DNA from: an uncultured Muribaculaceae bacterium
GTDB taxonomy: Bacteria; Bacteroidota; Bacteroidia; Bacteroidales; Muribaculaceae
Assembly: GCA_958439725.1 (NCBI GenBank)
Contig: CAUBWJ010000012.1
Span: forward strand, 1-56,096
DNA: 56,096 nt
Direction of reading: 5' to 3'
The translations under genes were made by a program, and so were the position numbers. Under the pieces are notes generated by a model that was given only the letters and a program-made list of their open reading frames with translations, was not told the DNA's origin and ran no database searches. Positions 34,950-43,728 of the stretch are shown here, piece after piece (position 1 is the first letter of the stretch; each line of letters starts with the position of its first letter).

Positions 34950-36530
34950 TCAGTCTTTTCTGGCCACGGGGGGATAGTCGAGGGTGTAGTGCAGACCGCG
35001 CGATTCCTTGCGCTCCTTGGCCTGACGCATCACCAGATAGGCCACATTGATGATGTTGCGCAGCTCGCATATTTCGCGGGAGGCCTTGGAGCATTTGAAG
35101 AGGCGTTCGGTCTCTTCGTAGAGTATGTCGAGGCGGTTCCAGGCGCGGTCCAGGCGCAGGTTACTTCTCACGATACCCACGTAGGCGCTCATGATCTGGT
35201 TCACTTCCTTTATGCTCTGGGTTATGAGCACCATTTCCTCAGGGTGGCGGGTGCCTTCGTCGTTCCAGTCGGGCACGTCGTCGCGCAGCGATATGCCGCT
35301 GATTTCGCCCGATGCGTGGCGGGCGGCAGCGTCGGCGTAGACCACGGCTTCGATGAGCGAGTTGGATGCCAGACGGTTGCCGCCGTGCAGACCGGTGCAG
35401 CTGCATTCGCCCACGGCATAGAGTCGTTTTATCGACGATTCTCCGTTGAGATCCACCTTGATGCCTCCGCAGAGATAGTGGGCCGCGGGAGCCACGGGGA
35501 TGTAGTCCCTGGTGATGTCAATGCCCAGAGAGAGGCATTTTGCGTATATGTTGGGGAAGTGACGGCGTGTTTCTTCGGGGTCTTTATGGGTGACGTCGAG
35601 ATACACATGGTCCGATCCGGCAAGCTTCATTTCTGTGTCGATGGCGCGTGCCACTATGTCGCGGGGAGCGAGCGAGAGGCGGGGATCGTATTTATGCATG
35701 AACTCACGTCCCTGAAGGTCGCGGAGCACGGCTCCGTAGCCGCGCATGGCCTCGGTGATGAGGAACGAGGGGCGGTCGCCGGGATGATAGAGGGCCGTGG
35801 GGTGGAACTGAATGAATTCCATGTCTTTCACGGTGCCTTTGGCGCGGTAAACCATGGCTATGCCGTCGCCTGTGGCCACAAGCGGGTTTGTGGTGGTGGT
35901 GTAGACGGCTCCTGTGCCGCCGGTGGCCATAAGCGTAACTTTGGCCAGGAATTTGTCAACGCTGCCGCTTTCGGTGTCGAGAATATAGGCGCCGTAGCAG
36001 GTGATGTCGGGGGTGCGGCGCGTGACTATTTTGCCCAGATGGTGCTGGGTGATGATTTCAATCGCGAAATGATGCTCGAAAATGTCGATATAGGGATTCT
36101 CCCTCACTTTGGCTATGAGGCTTTCCTGGATTTCAAAGCCGGTATTGTCGGCATGGTGGAGAATACGGAATTCCGAGTGTCCTCCCTCGCGGTGGAGGTC
36201 GAATGTGCCGTCAGGACGCTTATCGAAATTCACGCCCCATTCCACCAACTGCCTTATCTGTGCGGGAGCACCTTTCACCACCTTTTCCACGGCGGCTGGG
36301 TCGCTGAGGTGGTCGCCGGCCACCATTGTATCGGCGATATGTTTGTCGAAATCGTCTACAAGCAGGTCGGTTACCGAAGCCACTCCTCCTTGGGCGAGGG
36401 CTGTGTTGGCCTCTTCAAGAGTGGTTTTACATATTATTGCCACACGGTGCTTTTCCGAGGCAACCTTCAGGGCGAAACTCATTCCGGCGATGCCGGATCC
36501 TATCACGAGATAGTCGTAGCGGTATGTCAT
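34950..36530 (-). CDS. nadB: L-aspartate oxidase
   Basis: A 526-residue FAD flavoprotein oxidising L-aspartate to iminoaspartate for NadA. The N-terminal dinucleotide motif is YLVIGSGIAGMSFAL. The succinate-dehydrogenase-like core includes ALAQGGVASV, HREGGHSEFRILH and FHPTALYHPG. The C-terminal three-helix domain contains WNRLDILYEE. Its partner nadA is 16 kb away on the opposite strand. A 586-residue reverse-strand frame over it is a shadow. Confidence 0.97.
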   Translation of the reverse strand: MTYRYDYLVIGSGIAGMSFALKVASEKHRVAIICKTTLEEANTALAQGGVASVTDLLVDDFDKHIADTMVAGDHLSDPAAVEKVVKGAPAQIRQLVEWGVNFDKRPDGTFDLHREGGHSEFRILHHADNTGFEIQESLIAKVRENPYIDIFEHHFAIEIITQHHLGKIVTRRTPDITCYGAYILDTESGSVDKFLAKVTLMATGGTGAVYTTTTNPLVATGDGIAMVYRAKGTVKDMEFIQFHPTALYHPGDRPSFLITEAMRGYGAVLRDLQGREFMHKYDPRLSLAPRDIVARAIDTEMKLAGSDHVYLDVTHKDPEETRRHFPNIYAKCLSLGIDITRDYIPVAPAAHYLCGGIKVDLNGESSIKRLYAVGECSCTGLHGGNRLASNSLIEAVVYADAAARHASGEISGISLRDDVPDWNDEGTRHPEEMVLITQSIKEVNQIMSAYVGIVRSNLRLDRAWNRLDILYEETERLFKCSKASREICELRNIINVAYLVMRQAKERKESRGLHYTLDYPPVARKD

Positions 36531-36556
36531 TTCAGTGATTGGTTATAACGGCACCG

Positions 36557-36564
36557 CAAATTTA
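36557..36564 (-). promoter_or_regulatory. nadB: -7 element for nadB
   Basis: Minus-strand TAAATTTG, 26 bases before the start codon; no clear -33 partner. Confidence 0.4.
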
Positions 36565-36620
36565 ACCAAAAACGAAATACTTAGAGCCGATTCCCCGATA
36601 TTTGTTGCTGACTGAGGCTC

Positions 36621-37919
36621 TTATTTTTTGTCTGAGCGTGAAAGAAGCTCATTGAAAAGGTCAATGTATCTGCGGGCGATTATGCGGCCGGAGAAGCGGC
36701 GGCGCACGCTGTCGTGGAGGGCCTGTCGGTCAGGCTTCTCTGCGAGCGCCCAGATTATGCCGGCGGCTATTTCCCTGATGTCGCCGAAGGGTGCAAGGTA
36801 GCCGTCGACTTTATGGGTGATGATGTCGGCCTGTCCTCCGCGGTCGAATGTCACCGGGAGGCACCCTGACGCCTGGCCCTCGATAAGTGTGCCCGGCAGA
36901 GTTTCGTAGAGCGAGGTGCTGAGCACCACACTGGCTGCGGCGTAGAGTTCCTTGAGAGCTGTGGGGTCGGAGATGCGTCCGAACTCGTAGTGGGGAAAAC
37001 GCAGGCGGTCGAATGCCGACGGGTCGCGCACTTCTCCGAAAAAGATGGCTATGCTGTTGCGGGATGTTTCGGGATGGTTGTCGAAGAGATAGTTGAGGGC
37101 ATCTATTGCATAGTCGAGGCCCTTGATTTTGTCGTCGAGACGGGCCGCTCCCATCAGTATGATATGTTTGTCGGGGTTGAGGTCGTAATGGGTCAGGCGT
37201 ACTGTCGATTTGGTAGAGAAAGCGTCGATGGGAAAGGCGTTGGGAATCACTCTCACGTCCCGGGATGCAAGCAGCGAACTCCTGCGGCAGCGCTCGGCGA
37301 GCCAGTTGCTCACGGCCACAAATGTTATGGGCACACGTCTGTACAGCTCCGCTTTCTTCTTCCATACCTTGTGGGAGAGATCCTTCGGGTCGGCAGAATT
37401 CAGAAGCGGACAGCAGCCGCACTCCTGCTCGTAACGGCTGCATTCGTAAGCGTGATGACATATTCCGGTGAGACACCACATGTCGTGCATTGTCCATACG
37501 AGCGGCTTGCCCGTCTGTCCCAGTTTTCTGATTCCCGAAAGTGACAGAAGACCCTGATTGATCCATGAGAGCACTATCACGTCGGCCTCTTTCACCCAGG
37601 GGTGCCTGTGGACGGGAACGCCCAGACTGGCTGTGGATACCTTGAAAAGATTCGCATAGGAGAAGCCGTTGTGGGCCATGATTTCCAGACGCTCGGCCAT
37701 GAAGCGGAATCCGCGGTTGAAACGTGACGAAATCACATCCACCTCGGGGCTCTGCGTGGTCTTGGTGTAGACGAGCATTCTTGCGTCGACACCTTCGTGG
37801 CGCAGGGCGTTCATCAGCCGGTAGGTGACGATGGAAGCTCCGCCAAGCAGGTCGCTGTGGCAGACAAGGACCACTTTCAGAGGGCGTTTGGCAGGCAGTT
37901 TTGAATCGTTTTCTGTCAT
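36621..37919 (-). CDS. Glycosyltransferase family 4 protein
   Basis: A 432-residue GT-B enzyme. VVLVCHSDLLGGASIVTYRL at the N terminus is the acceptor-side glycine-rich loop, VWTMHDMWCLTGICHHAYEC follows, and the donor domain has MGAARLDDKIKGLDYAI and the E-x7-E region YETLPGTLIEGQASG. A cysteine-rich stretch (CSRYEQECGCC) is common in this subgroup. It is the last gene of the envelope operon and probably adds a sugar to a surface polysaccharide. Confidence 0.9.
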   Translation of the reverse strand: MTENDSKLPAKRPLKVVLVCHSDLLGGASIVTYRLMNALRHEGVDARMLVYTKTTQSPEVDVISSRFNRGFRFMAERLEIMAHNGFSYANLFKVSTASLGVPVHRHPWVKEADVIVLSWINQGLLSLSGIRKLGQTGKPLVWTMHDMWCLTGICHHAYECSRYEQECGCCPLLNSADPKDLSHKVWKKKAELYRRVPITFVAVSNWLAERCRRSSLLASRDVRVIPNAFPIDAFSTKSTVRLTHYDLNPDKHIILMGAARLDDKIKGLDYAIDALNYLFDNHPETSRNSIAIFFGEVRDPSAFDRLRFPHYEFGRISDPTALKELYAAASVVLSTSLYETLPGTLIEGQASGCLPVTFDRGGQADIITHKVDGYLAPFGDIREIAAGIIWALAEKPDRQALHDSVRRRFSGRIIARRYIDLFNELLSRSDKK

Positions 37920-37957
37920 GATGCGGTTATGGTTATGCGTGGTAGCGGCAACTCGGT

Positions 37958-39358
37958 TTATTTCCTGGCTTCAGGAGCCGTCTTTTTGCTTTGTGAGAAG
38001 TTCTGTGGGGAGGGAGTGTTGACAATCTCTATCTCGTCGAGCGAGAGGCGCGCGCAGAGATACTCGCGGAACTTGGCGAGCTGTTCGGCGGAGAGCGGCG
38101 AGGAATAGTGCACGAGTGCCACGTTGACAGTATCAGGCTTGTCGCCGGCAGTGGATGAGAATATGCTTTTGGATATGGCTATATCACGTATCTGGGGCCA
38201 CAGCACTTTCAGTTCGGGGGCTATCTTGGAGCCGAAGTCCTGGGAGCGGCGCACGTCGGCCACGATGGTCCGCAGGGAATCGATGGTCTGCTGCTGTGTG
38301 GTGATGGTTGACTGCGCCATCTGATATATGTCGCGCATGTTCTCGTTCTGCGCCGAAGGCTTCACTATGTTGCCGCCCTGGATGAATGAAAGCTGGGTGC
38401 CTTCAAGTCCGTAGTATTGCAGACGGGAGGTCAGGGCAAGTTCGAGGGAGTCAACAGGCAGAGGCTGTCCGATGAGTGCGATGGTGATTTTCCGGTCCTT
38501 GCCTTTGATTGTGGCCTTTTCGGAAAGCACCTGCGTGGCAGGGAAAACGCATTCGTGGGCCACGAACTTCTGCGCCTGCATGTTGAATTTGTTCTGGCGC
38601 AGCATGTTGTAGGTAAGATATATGCTCGGAAGCATTGTGAGGATGGCGAGGGTGTAGACCCATGTGCGTACGCGGCGTGCGCGGGAGTCGTTGACAATAT
38701 TGGCGCCTTTGTATCCCAGCAGCTTCACGCCTATGAATGTGGCGAATGCTATGTAGATGGAGTTGATTATGAACAGATAGAACGCGCCGAAGAAGTAGGA
38801 GAGCTGCCAGGTGGCGAGGCCGTATCCCGCGGTGCACAGCGGGGGCATGAGGGCGGTGGCTATGGCCACGCCGGGTATCACATTGCCTTTGTGGCGCGCG
38901 CCTATGGCTATGATTCCCGCGCCGCCGCCGAAGAAGCCTATCAGGACGTCGTAGATGGTGGGTGAGGTGCGGGCAAGCAGCTCGCTGTGGCCTTCGGCCA
39001 CCGGCGATATAAGAAAGTAGATGGTGGATGCCAGCACGGAGAATCCGGCCGCTATCACGAGGTTGCGCAGACAGCGCTTGAGAAGGTCGAAATCGTGTAT
39101 TCCCACTCCGAGTCCCAGACCGATTATAGGCCCCATGAGCGGCGAGATGAGCATGGCGCCGATTATCACGGCCGTGGAATTGGTGTTGAGGCCAAGGGAG
39201 GCGATGAGGATGGCAAGGACGAGAATGATGATGTTGATGCCTCGGAAAGTCACGTCGTCGCGAATGGACTTTTCAGCGTCGGCCTGGGGGACGAGCTGGG
39301 CCGTAAGCGTGAAGTAACCTACGGCGAAGGTCTTGAGTCTTTTGAGAAGATTGTCCAT
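37958..39358 (-). CDS. DUF389 domain-containing membrane protein
   Basis: A 466-residue protein with about six hydrophobic segments in residues 35-255 forming the DUF389 domain (AVIIGAMLISPLMGPIIGLG, GVAIATALMPPLCTAGYGLA). About 200 soluble residues follow, with a probable coiled coil near 340-365. DUF389 proteins are found in many bacteria; the function is not settled. It lies 48 bases downstream of the flippase gene. Confidence 0.9.
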   Translation of the reverse strand: MDNLLKRLKTFAVGYFTLTAQLVPQADAEKSIRDDVTFRGINIIILVLAILIASLGLNTNSTAVIIGAMLISPLMGPIIGLGLGVGIHDFDLLKRCLRNLVIAAGFSVLASTIYFLISPVAEGHSELLARTSPTIYDVLIGFFGGGAGIIAIGARHKGNVIPGVAIATALMPPLCTAGYGLATWQLSYFFGAFYLFIINSIYIAFATFIGVKLLGYKGANIVNDSRARRVRTWVYTLAILTMLPSIYLTYNMLRQNKFNMQAQKFVAHECVFPATQVLSEKATIKGKDRKITIALIGQPLPVDSLELALTSRLQYYGLEGTQLSFIQGGNIVKPSAQNENMRDIYQMAQSTITTQQQTIDSLRTIVADVRRSQDFGSKIAPELKVLWPQIRDIAISKSIFSSTAGDKPDTVNVALVHYSSPLSAEQLAKFREYLCARLSLDEIEIVNTPSPQNFSQSKKTAPEARK

Positions 39359-39406
39359 TTAAGAGTCTTTGTTTTTAGCGGTCAGGAAGATATGGGTTGC
39401 GGTCAG

Positions 39407-40927
39407 CTATTTGTTTCGGGAGAATCTGCCGAGCGGAATTAGCTCCGAGATTGTCACTCCCTCTATTTTGATTGCGGCCCCCACATAGGCGGCAAGCAGG
39501 AAGGTGCGCAGCGGAATGTTGATCCACTGCGAAGGTACGGTCACTGCGGCGGCGAACAAATAGAGCGCCATGGCCAGAACGAAATAGAATCCCAGGCGCC
39601 CCACGCCATAGTCAATGGGATATTTCGCCCGGCCTATGAGATAGCTGGCAACCATCATGGTGCCATAGCATCCCAGAGCGGCCCATGCGCATCCCATATA
39701 GCCCATGCGGGGCACGAGGATAATGTTGAGGAGCAGTGTCATTGCCAGTCCTATGAGCGAGAACCACATTCCCCAGCGGGTCTGGTCGGTGAGCTTGTAC
39801 CACAGCGAGAGGTTGAAGAACACCCCGAAGAAAAATTCGGCTATCATCACCACGGGCACCACTTTCAGTCCGCTGAAATAGCGGGGCGAGATGAAATAGC
39901 GCAGGAAGTCGAGATAGAACATCACGAAGAGGAATATGGCCATGGCGAAAATCACGAACCATTTCATGGCCAGGGCATAGACGGCAAGCTTGTCGGTGCC
40001 TTTGCTGCGGTTTTGCGAGAAGATGAAAGGCTCGTAGGCGAAGCGGAACGCCTGGATGAACATCACCATCACTATCGCAATCTTGTAGTTGGCGCCGTAT
40101 ATGCCGAGCTGCTGCATGGCGGTGGCCTTGTCGGCCACGAGATAGGGCAGCAGGATTTTGTCGAGGGTCTGGTTCATGATTCCGGCCACTCCGAGCACCA
40201 GAAGGGGCGCGGAATAGGCAAGCATGCGTCGCAGCAGGGCCGCGTCGAAACGCCAGCGGAAACCCGTGAGTTCGGGCAGCAGTGTAACAAGGGTTATGGC
40301 CGAGGCCGCGAAGTTGCTCAGGAAAATGTAGCCTATGCCGTAGGCAGGGTCGAAAAACCAGCTTACGGTTTCGGGAGCCTGCGCGTAAAGCCAGGGGCAG
40401 ATGAGGATGAAGAAGATGTTGAGGGTGATGTTTATGCCGATATTCAGGAGTTTCAGGGCGGCGAAGCGCAGCGCCTTGTTGCTGTAGCGGAGGTAGGCGA
40501 AGGGGATTGCCGTGAAGGCGTCGAGAGCCACGGTAGCGGCCATGAGCCATGCGAACGACGGATGGCCCGGGCAGTGAAGCACACCGGTCACGGGGCCGAG
40601 AAACACCAGCACCAGTGCAAAGAACACCGAGGAGCTTACGGCGAGAGATATGAGCGATGTGGAATAGACCACCGCGGGGTCGGCATCAGCTCCGTCCGGA
40701 GAGTCGCCGCGGGGGTTGGCGAAGCGGAAGAAGCCTGTCTCCATACCGTAGGTGAGGATAATCAGAGCCAGCGCCGTGATGGAGTAGATGTAGGTGACCA
40801 CTCCGTATTCCGCGGTGGAGAACATCACGGTGTAGAGCGGCACGAGACACCAGTTGATGAAGCGTCCCACAATGCTGCTCAGGCCGTATATGGCCGTGTC
40901 CTTTGCCAGCGATTTTATCGAGCCCAT
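39407..40927 (-). CDS. Polysaccharide flippase (Wzx/MOP superfamily)
   Basis: A 506-residue inner-membrane protein with about 14 hydrophobic helices. The N terminus (IKSLAKDTAIYGLSSIVGRF) and the repeated helix pairs fit the MOP exporter superfamily that moves lipid-linked oligosaccharide across the membrane. It is annotated elsewhere as lipopolysaccharide biosynthesis protein. Its position between ruvB and two glycosyltransferases fits export of an envelope glycan. Confidence 0.88.
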   Translation of the reverse strand: MGSIKSLAKDTAIYGLSSIVGRFINWCLVPLYTVMFSTAEYGVVTYIYSITALALIILTYGMETGFFRFANPRGDSPDGADADPAVVYSTSLISLAVSSSVFFALVLVFLGPVTGVLHCPGHPSFAWLMAATVALDAFTAIPFAYLRYSNKALRFAALKLLNIGINITLNIFFILICPWLYAQAPETVSWFFDPAYGIGYIFLSNFAASAITLVTLLPELTGFRWRFDAALLRRMLAYSAPLLVLGVAGIMNQTLDKILLPYLVADKATAMQQLGIYGANYKIAIVMVMFIQAFRFAYEPFIFSQNRSKGTDKLAVYALAMKWFVIFAMAIFLFVMFYLDFLRYFISPRYFSGLKVVPVVMIAEFFFGVFFNLSLWYKLTDQTRWGMWFSLIGLAMTLLLNIILVPRMGYMGCAWAALGCYGTMMVASYLIGRAKYPIDYGVGRLGFYFVLAMALYLFAAAVTVPSQWINIPLRTFLLAAYVGAAIKIEGVTISELIPLGRFSRNK

Positions 40928-40947
40928 TACATTTTTTTGTTATCAGA

Positions 40948-41979
40948 TCAGAACAGCGAGCCCTGGTCGGAGCGCCGGTCGAGTCCCAGATGGGTGTAGG
41001 CCAGCTGGGTCACCTCGCGTCCGCGGGGAGTGCGCTTGAGGAATCCCTCCTTGATGAGGAACGGTTCGTAGACCTCTTCCACCGTACCGGTGTCCTCGCC
41101 GAGGGCGGTGGCGATTGTGCCGAGACCCACGGGGCCGCCGTTGAATTTGGTGATTATGGTGGTGAGAAGCTTGTTGTCGATTTCGTCGAGCCCGTAGCGG
41201 TCGATATTCAGGGCCTCGAGGGCGAAGCACGCTATCTCGGGGTCGATATGGCCGTTGCCTTTCACCTGTGCGAAATCGCGCACGCGGCGCAGCAGGCGGT
41301 TGGCTATTCGGGGCGTGCCGCGGCTGCGCAGGGCTATCTCGTGGGCGGCCGCGCCGGTGCAGCGTACGCCCAGAAGCGAGGCCGAGCGGAGAATGATGCG
41401 CTCCAGCACCTCGTGGTCGTAGTATTCCAGATGGCAGTTTATGCCGAAGCGCGCGCGCAGGGGCGACGTCAGAAGGCCGCTGCGGGTGGTGGCGCCAATG
41501 AGGGTGAAGGGGGAGAGGGAGAGCTGCACGGATCGCGCTCCGGGCCCCTTGTCAATCATTATGTCGATGCGGTAGTCCTCCATGGCGGAGTAAAGGTATT
41601 CCTCCACCACGGGACTGAGCCGGTGGATTTCGTCGATGAACAGAACGTCGTTTTCCTCAAGCGAGGTGAGAATGCCGGCCAGGTCGCCGGGCTTGTCGAG
41701 CACGGGGCCTGACGTCACCTTGAAACCCACGCCGAGTTCATTGGCTATGATGGCGGAGAGAGTGGTTTTTCCCAGACCGGGAGGGCCGTGGAGCAGGAGA
41801 TGGTCAAGGGCCTCGTGGCGCAGCCGGGCTGCGGCCACGAATACCTTGAGATTCTCCACAATCTTGTCCTGCCCCGCGAATGAGTCGAATTCCGAGGGGC
41901 GCAGGGCGCGTTCAAGCTCCTGCTCTCCGCGGGGGAGCGATGCCGCTCCGGCGTTGCGTATGTCGAAACTGTCTTCCAT
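40948..41979 (-). CDS. ruvB: Holliday junction branch migration helicase RuvB
   Basis: A 343-residue AAA+ ATPase driving RuvAB branch migration. Walker A GPPGLGKT is at 65-72, Walker B DVLFIDEIHRL begins at 111, and sensor 1 GATTRSGLLTSPLRARFG follows. The C-terminal winged helix ends with FLKRTPRGREVT. It is embedded in an envelope gene operon, six bases after the GT9 gene; ruvA and ruvC are not in the window. Confidence 0.98.
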   Translation of the reverse strand: MEDSFDIRNAGAASLPRGEQELERALRPSEFDSFAGQDKIVENLKVFVAAARLRHEALDHLLLHGPPGLGKTTLSAIIANELGVGFKVTSGPVLDKPGDLAGILTSLEENDVLFIDEIHRLSPVVEEYLYSAMEDYRIDIMIDKGPGARSVQLSLSPFTLIGATTRSGLLTSPLRARFGINCHLEYYDHEVLERIILRSASLLGVRCTGAAAHEIALRSRGTPRIANRLLRRVRDFAQVKGNGHIDPEIACFALEALNIDRYGLDEIDNKLLTTIITKFNGGPVGLGTIATALGEDTGTVEEVYEPFLIKEGFLKRTPRGREVTQLAYTHLGLDRRSDQGSLF

Positions 41980-41985
41980 CGGGGA

Positions 41986-43104
41986 CTATGATTGTTTTTT
42001 ATTTGTTGGTTCTGTAACGGAATCACCGGCGGGGAAATGGCGGCGCACGGCCGCGGCAACTTCCTCGGGGGTGATGGGGGCAAAGCAGCGGTAATCGCCA
42101 TAGCGGCAGGGCTTGTTGCCGAACACGGAGCAGGGACGGCAGTCAACCTGCGCCTGGATTATGTCGGACGGCTGCTGGCGCCATGCCGTGAATCCTGCGA
42201 ACGGATGGGTGGCGCCCCACACGCTCACCACCGGGCATCCGGCCACGGCCGCGAGATGTGCGTTGCCGGAGTCCATGGCCAGCATGCAGTCCAGAAACGC
42301 CATCAGGGTCAGCTCCACTTCGAATCCGAGTCTGCGCCCGGCGAGTGAGGTGACGCGGGGATAGCGTGAGGCCCAGCTTTCGAGAATCTCGCGCTCCCTG
42401 CCTCCGCCTCCGAAAAGGAAAATCCTGACTGAGGGGTCGGCGGAAAGCTGCTCCACCACGCGCTCCATGCGCTCCGCCGGGTAGACTTTGCCCTGATGGG
42501 CTGCAAAAGGAGCTATTCCCACCCATCGCTCTTCACGCGCCTTGGGAGCGGTGACGTCGGCGAATAAAGCGGGGTCGGCACCGGCGTCTTCCCACAGCGA
42601 CCGGAAGGAGTCGGAAATCTCGAATCCCAGGGATGCGAACACCCGGGCGTAGCGTTCGGCCGATGATGGAAGCGCGACGAGTTTGCGCGATTTCGAATCG
42701 GTGAGGCGCCGCTTGTCGGCACGGCCTTTGTCAATCACTGCAACCTTTACTCCGGCTGTCACGGCGGCTGTGAGACGCATGATACGTGTGCGTATCACAT
42801 TGTGGAGGTCGGCCAGATGTGTTATTCCGTAGTCTCTTATCAGCTCTACGGTGAGTCGGGCCAGCCCAACGGGGCCGGAGTATTTTCCGCGTATGTCGGC
42901 CTCCACCACCGTCAGGTTGGGCGGCGGATTCAGGAACAGGGATTTCAGCGGCCGCGCGGTCACCATCACGAACTGTGTGAGGGGATTGGCATGGCACACG
43001 CTGTAGACCACGGGAATGGCCATGGCCACGTCGCCCAGTGCAGAGAAGCGCGTGATGAGTACCGAACGGGACCTGTCGATGTTATTTTTCTGTTTTGCTG
43101 GCAT
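41986..43104 (-). CDS. Glycosyltransferase family 9 protein (heptosyltransferase-like)
   Basis: A 372-residue GT-B transferase. LITRFSALGDVAMAIPVV is the family's N-terminal loop and MDSGNAHLAAVAGCPVVSVW the nucleotide-sugar site; the Cys-rich CRPCSVFGNKPCRYGDYRC is a typical C-terminal motif. It would add heptose or another sugar to LPS core. It overlaps the DUF4254 gene by 23 bases, a pairing usual in Bacteroidetes. Confidence 0.93.
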   Translation of the reverse strand: MPAKQKNNIDRSRSVLITRFSALGDVAMAIPVVYSVCHANPLTQFVMVTARPLKSLFLNPPPNLTVVEADIRGKYSGPVGLARLTVELIRDYGITHLADLHNVIRTRIMRLTAAVTAGVKVAVIDKGRADKRRLTDSKSRKLVALPSSAERYARVFASLGFEISDSFRSLWEDAGADPALFADVTAPKAREERWVGIAPFAAHQGKVYPAERMERVVEQLSADPSVRIFLFGGGGREREILESWASRYPRVTSLAGRRLGFEVELTLMAFLDCMLAMDSGNAHLAAVAGCPVVSVWGATHPFAGFTAWRQQPSDIIQAQVDCRPCSVFGNKPCRYGDYRCFAPITPEEVAAAVRRHFPAGDSVTEPTNKKQS

Positions 43105-43696
43105 AAAGGACCGGATTGGTGGCCGGGTCGTTATACATTTTCATCTGGCGGTAGACCTTCATGTATTTGCGGCCGGCCTCTATGTCTTCGAGCAGAGTGT
43201 CTATGGCCTGCGAGAGGTCGGTGCGCTGCTCCAGGAGCACGTCGAGCTTGGCGGCGCAGCGGGCTTTGTGGGCGGCGTCGGCGTCGGTACGCTCTGTCTC
43301 GGCCTTCATGTGATAGATTTTGAGGGCGAGAATCGAGAGGCGGTCTATGGCCCAGGCGGGGCTTTCGGTGTTTATGGTAGCGTCGGGCTGCGGGGTTATA
43401 CCGGCGTATTTGTCGCGGAAGAATGTGTCGATTTCCTCCACCATGTCGGTGCGCACCTGGTTGGAGCGGTCGATGCGGCGTTTCAGTTCGAGGGCCTCCA
43501 CCGGGTCGATGGCGGGGTCGCGTATTATGTCCTCCATGTGCCACTGTATGGCGTCGACCATGTTTTTGGCAAAGAGAGTGTGCTCTATCGAGCTTTCGGG
43601 GTAGGGATTGGCTACGGGGGCGTCGATGCAGTCGGTCACATGGTAGGCTTCAGTGGCCTGATTGAAAATGGTGTTGCATTGCTTGGCGAAATCCAT
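43082..43696 (-). CDS. DUF4254 domain-containing protein
   Basis: A 204-residue helical cytoplasmic protein covering the DUF4254 family over its full length (LFAKNMVDAIQWHMEDIIRD, NQVRTDMVEEIDTFF, INTESPAWAIDRLSILALKI). The function is unknown. It overlaps the GT9 gene, as it does in related genomes, which suggests a role in glycan assembly. Confidence 0.92.
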   Translation of the reverse strand: MDFAKQCNTIFNQATEAYHVTDCIDAPVANPYPESSIEHTLFAKNMVDAIQWHMEDIIRDPAIDPVEALELKRRIDRSNQVRTDMVEEIDTFFRDKYAGITPQPDATINTESPAWAIDRLSILALKIYHMKAETERTDADAAHKARCAAKLDVLLEQRTDLSQAIDTLLEDIEAGRKYMKVYRQMKMYNDPATNPVLYASKTEK

Positions 43697-43728
43697 GGCT
43701 GAGGTTGGTTTTAAGGATTATGTAATGT

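Noticed and set aside
34788..36548. 586-codon open frame on the plus strand
   Set aside because: It is antisense to nadB, with low-complexity His/Val/Gly-rich sequence typical of antisense frames.
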